Shown here: one piece after another, positions 63,103 to 64,000 of the stretch
Layout: every line of letters begins with the position of its first letter
Numbering within the stretch: position 1 is the first letter of the stretch
DNA from: Actinomycetota bacterium
GTDB lineage: Bacteria > Actinomycetota > Actinomycetes > Streptosporangiales > Streptosporangiaceae
Reading direction: 5' to 3'
Assembly (NCBI GenBank): GCA_027313705.1
Contig: DAHVDE010000027.1
Coordinates: 62,001 to 126,000, forward strand
DNA length: 64,000 bases
Notes under the pieces: generated by a model
Databases searched by the model: none
Told to the model about the DNA's origin: nothing
The model's input: the letters and a program-made list of their open reading frames with translations, nothing else
Translations under genes and position numbers: made by a program

Positions 63103-64000
63103 ATGCCAACCCAATTCGATCCGCCGTCGGGAACGCGTGACTTCCTGGCGGCCGAGTATGAGAAACGTGAGTGGGCGTTCGGCGAGCTCCGCTCGGTTTT
63201 CCGCAGTTACGGCTTCGAACCGCTCCAGACTCCGGCGTTCGAGCGCATCGACGTGCTGCTCGGCAAGTACGGCGACGAGGCGGACAAGCTGGTCTTCAAG
63301 ATCCTGCGGCGGGGAGAGCATGAGGCGTCAGGCGAGGCCGACCTTGCGCTGCGCTACGACATGACCGTGCCGCTCGCGCGGGTCGCGGCCGCTTACGGCA
63401 GCCAGTTGCCGATGCCCTACAAGCGGTACGCGATCGGGCCAGTGTGGCGGGCGGACCGGCCGGGCAAGGGCAGGTACCGCGAGTTCACCCAGTGCGACGT
63501 CGATACGCTCGGCAGCAGTTCGCCACTGGCCGACGCCGAGGTGCTCTGCGCGCACCACGATGCTATGGCGCGGCTCGGCCTCACCGGCTTCACCATCTTG
63601 CTGAACGCCAGGCAGGTCCTTTTCGGGCTGCTCGAGGTGTTTGGCGTCCCCGAGGAGCTGGGGGAGAACGTCCTCATCTCACTGGACAAGCTGGACAAGC
63701 TCAGCCCGGCTGAGGTGATCAGCGAGCTGACCGGGCGCGGCCTGGCGGCGGTCAGGGGAGCAGAACTTGTTGGTGCGATGACGGCACCAGATGCCACCGA
63801 CCGGATCAGGACCGCGCTCAAGGGCAGCGATCTCGGCCTGGCCGGCCTGGACCAGGTCGACGAGGTGCTGAACCTGGTGAGCGGCCAGATCCCGGCCGAG
63901 CGGATCGCGTTCACGCCGAGGATGGTACGCGGGCTCAGCTACTATACCGGGCCGATCTGGGAACTTGCCGCAGCCGGGGTGCCTGGCTCGATCGGCTCGG
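63103..64000 (+). CDS. hisS: Histidyl-tRNA synthetase, 3' end outside the window
   Basis: The frame encodes about 299 residues of a class II synthetase that charges tRNA-His. FDPPSGTRDFLAAEYEKRE is the family start, ERIDVLLGKYGDEADKLVF a family block, LALRYDMTVPLARV the TP motif, and GPVWRADRPGKGRYREFTQC motif 2. It is still open at the window end. The ATG is the first that gives this N-terminus; an ATG eight bases upstream is in another frame. It is divergent from lipA by 55 bases. Confidence 0.93.
   Translation, partial: MPTQFDPPSGTRDFLAAEYEKREWAFGELRSVFRSYGFEPLQTPAFERIDVLLGKYGDEADKLVFKILRRGEHEASGEADLALRYDMTVPLARVAAAYGSQLPMPYKRYAIGPVWRADRPGKGRYREFTQCDVDTLGSSSPLADAEVLCAHHDAMARLGLTGFTILLNARQVLFGLLEVFGVPEELGENVLISLDKLDKLSPAEVISELTGRGLAAVRGAELVGAMTAPDATDRIRTALKGSDLGLAGLDQVDEVLNLVSGQIPAERIAFTPRMVRGLSYYTGPIWELAAAGVPGSIGS

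Overview
The window comes from a GC-rich actinobacterium. It has a glucosyl-3-phosphoglycerate synthase, an F420-type oxidoreductase, a glnA/glnE/glnA2 neighbourhood next to lipA, a DUF4191 gene and an RDD gene (the layout of Mycobacterium and Streptomyces), many GTG starts, some apparently leaderless starts, and GC-biased third positions. No rRNA, tRNA or CRISPR array was found. The genus cannot be fixed from the sequence; a soil actinomycete is an inference.

Layout. (1) 0-17 kb, mostly core: gpgS, a fused E1 alpha-beta dehydrogenase, a lipid kinase, a DUF2236 protein, a lipoprotein serpin, a histidine phosphatase, an MMPL exporter, map with a tiny SPOR-like gene, three tandem YbjQ-type genes, a small GntR repressor with a visible operator, a SIS-like protein, an F420 oxidoreductase and panB. 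(2) 17.4-20.6 kb, a decaying stretch: an XRE/NB-ARC regulator that has lost its P-loop, an intact small sulfotransferase, and a second sulfotransferase broken by an internal deletion. (3) 20.7-29.2 kb, an accessory cluster: a minus-strand run (ATP-grasp, PqqD/winged-helix protein, aldo/keto reductase, small-molecule kinase), a plus-strand cysteinyl-tRNA synthetase paralogue, and a second minus-strand run (threonine-aldolase-like PLP enzyme, nucleotidyltransferase, B12-type radical SAM). It is bounded by an IS66 remnant and looks like an undescribed biosynthetic locus. (4) 29.9-42 kb: a gene-poor stretch with a perfect CRP-type box, then TetR, a metallo-hydrolase, a PknB-like kinase, nadE, glnA2, an exported protein, a DUF2891 protein and glnE.

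(5) 42.1-48.7 kb, the second unusual system: a minus-strand run of a giant cyclase/AAA/TPR protein, a cytosolic subtilisin, a GAF protein and a graspetide-type ATP-grasp enzyme, mostly overlapping, followed from its own promoter by a LuxR-type regulator and a 61-residue cysteine-free peptide with a strong ribosome-binding site. This reads as a signal-controlled peptide modification and processing system. (6) 48.9-58.4 kb, accessory: a kinase-like protein, a type I sulfatase, a nitronate monooxygenase remnant with its middle deleted, a ferredoxin reductase, a small zinc-ribbon protein, a GT-A-like protein beside a frameshifted HTH protein, and an AT-richer island with a small two-helix membrane protein. 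(7) 58.5-64 kb, core again: a GNAT protein, glnA, an RDD protein, DUF4191, lipA and the 5' part of hisS, which runs off the window.

Functionally, the nitrogen genes belong together: glnA keeps the tyrosine that GlnE adenylylates, whereas glnA2 lacks it. Four genes (XRE/NB-ARC, sulfotransferase, nitronate monooxygenase, HTH protein) are broken by internal deletion or frameshift, so the accessory zones are actively losing genes. Function calls come from motifs and recalled family patterns; no database search was run.
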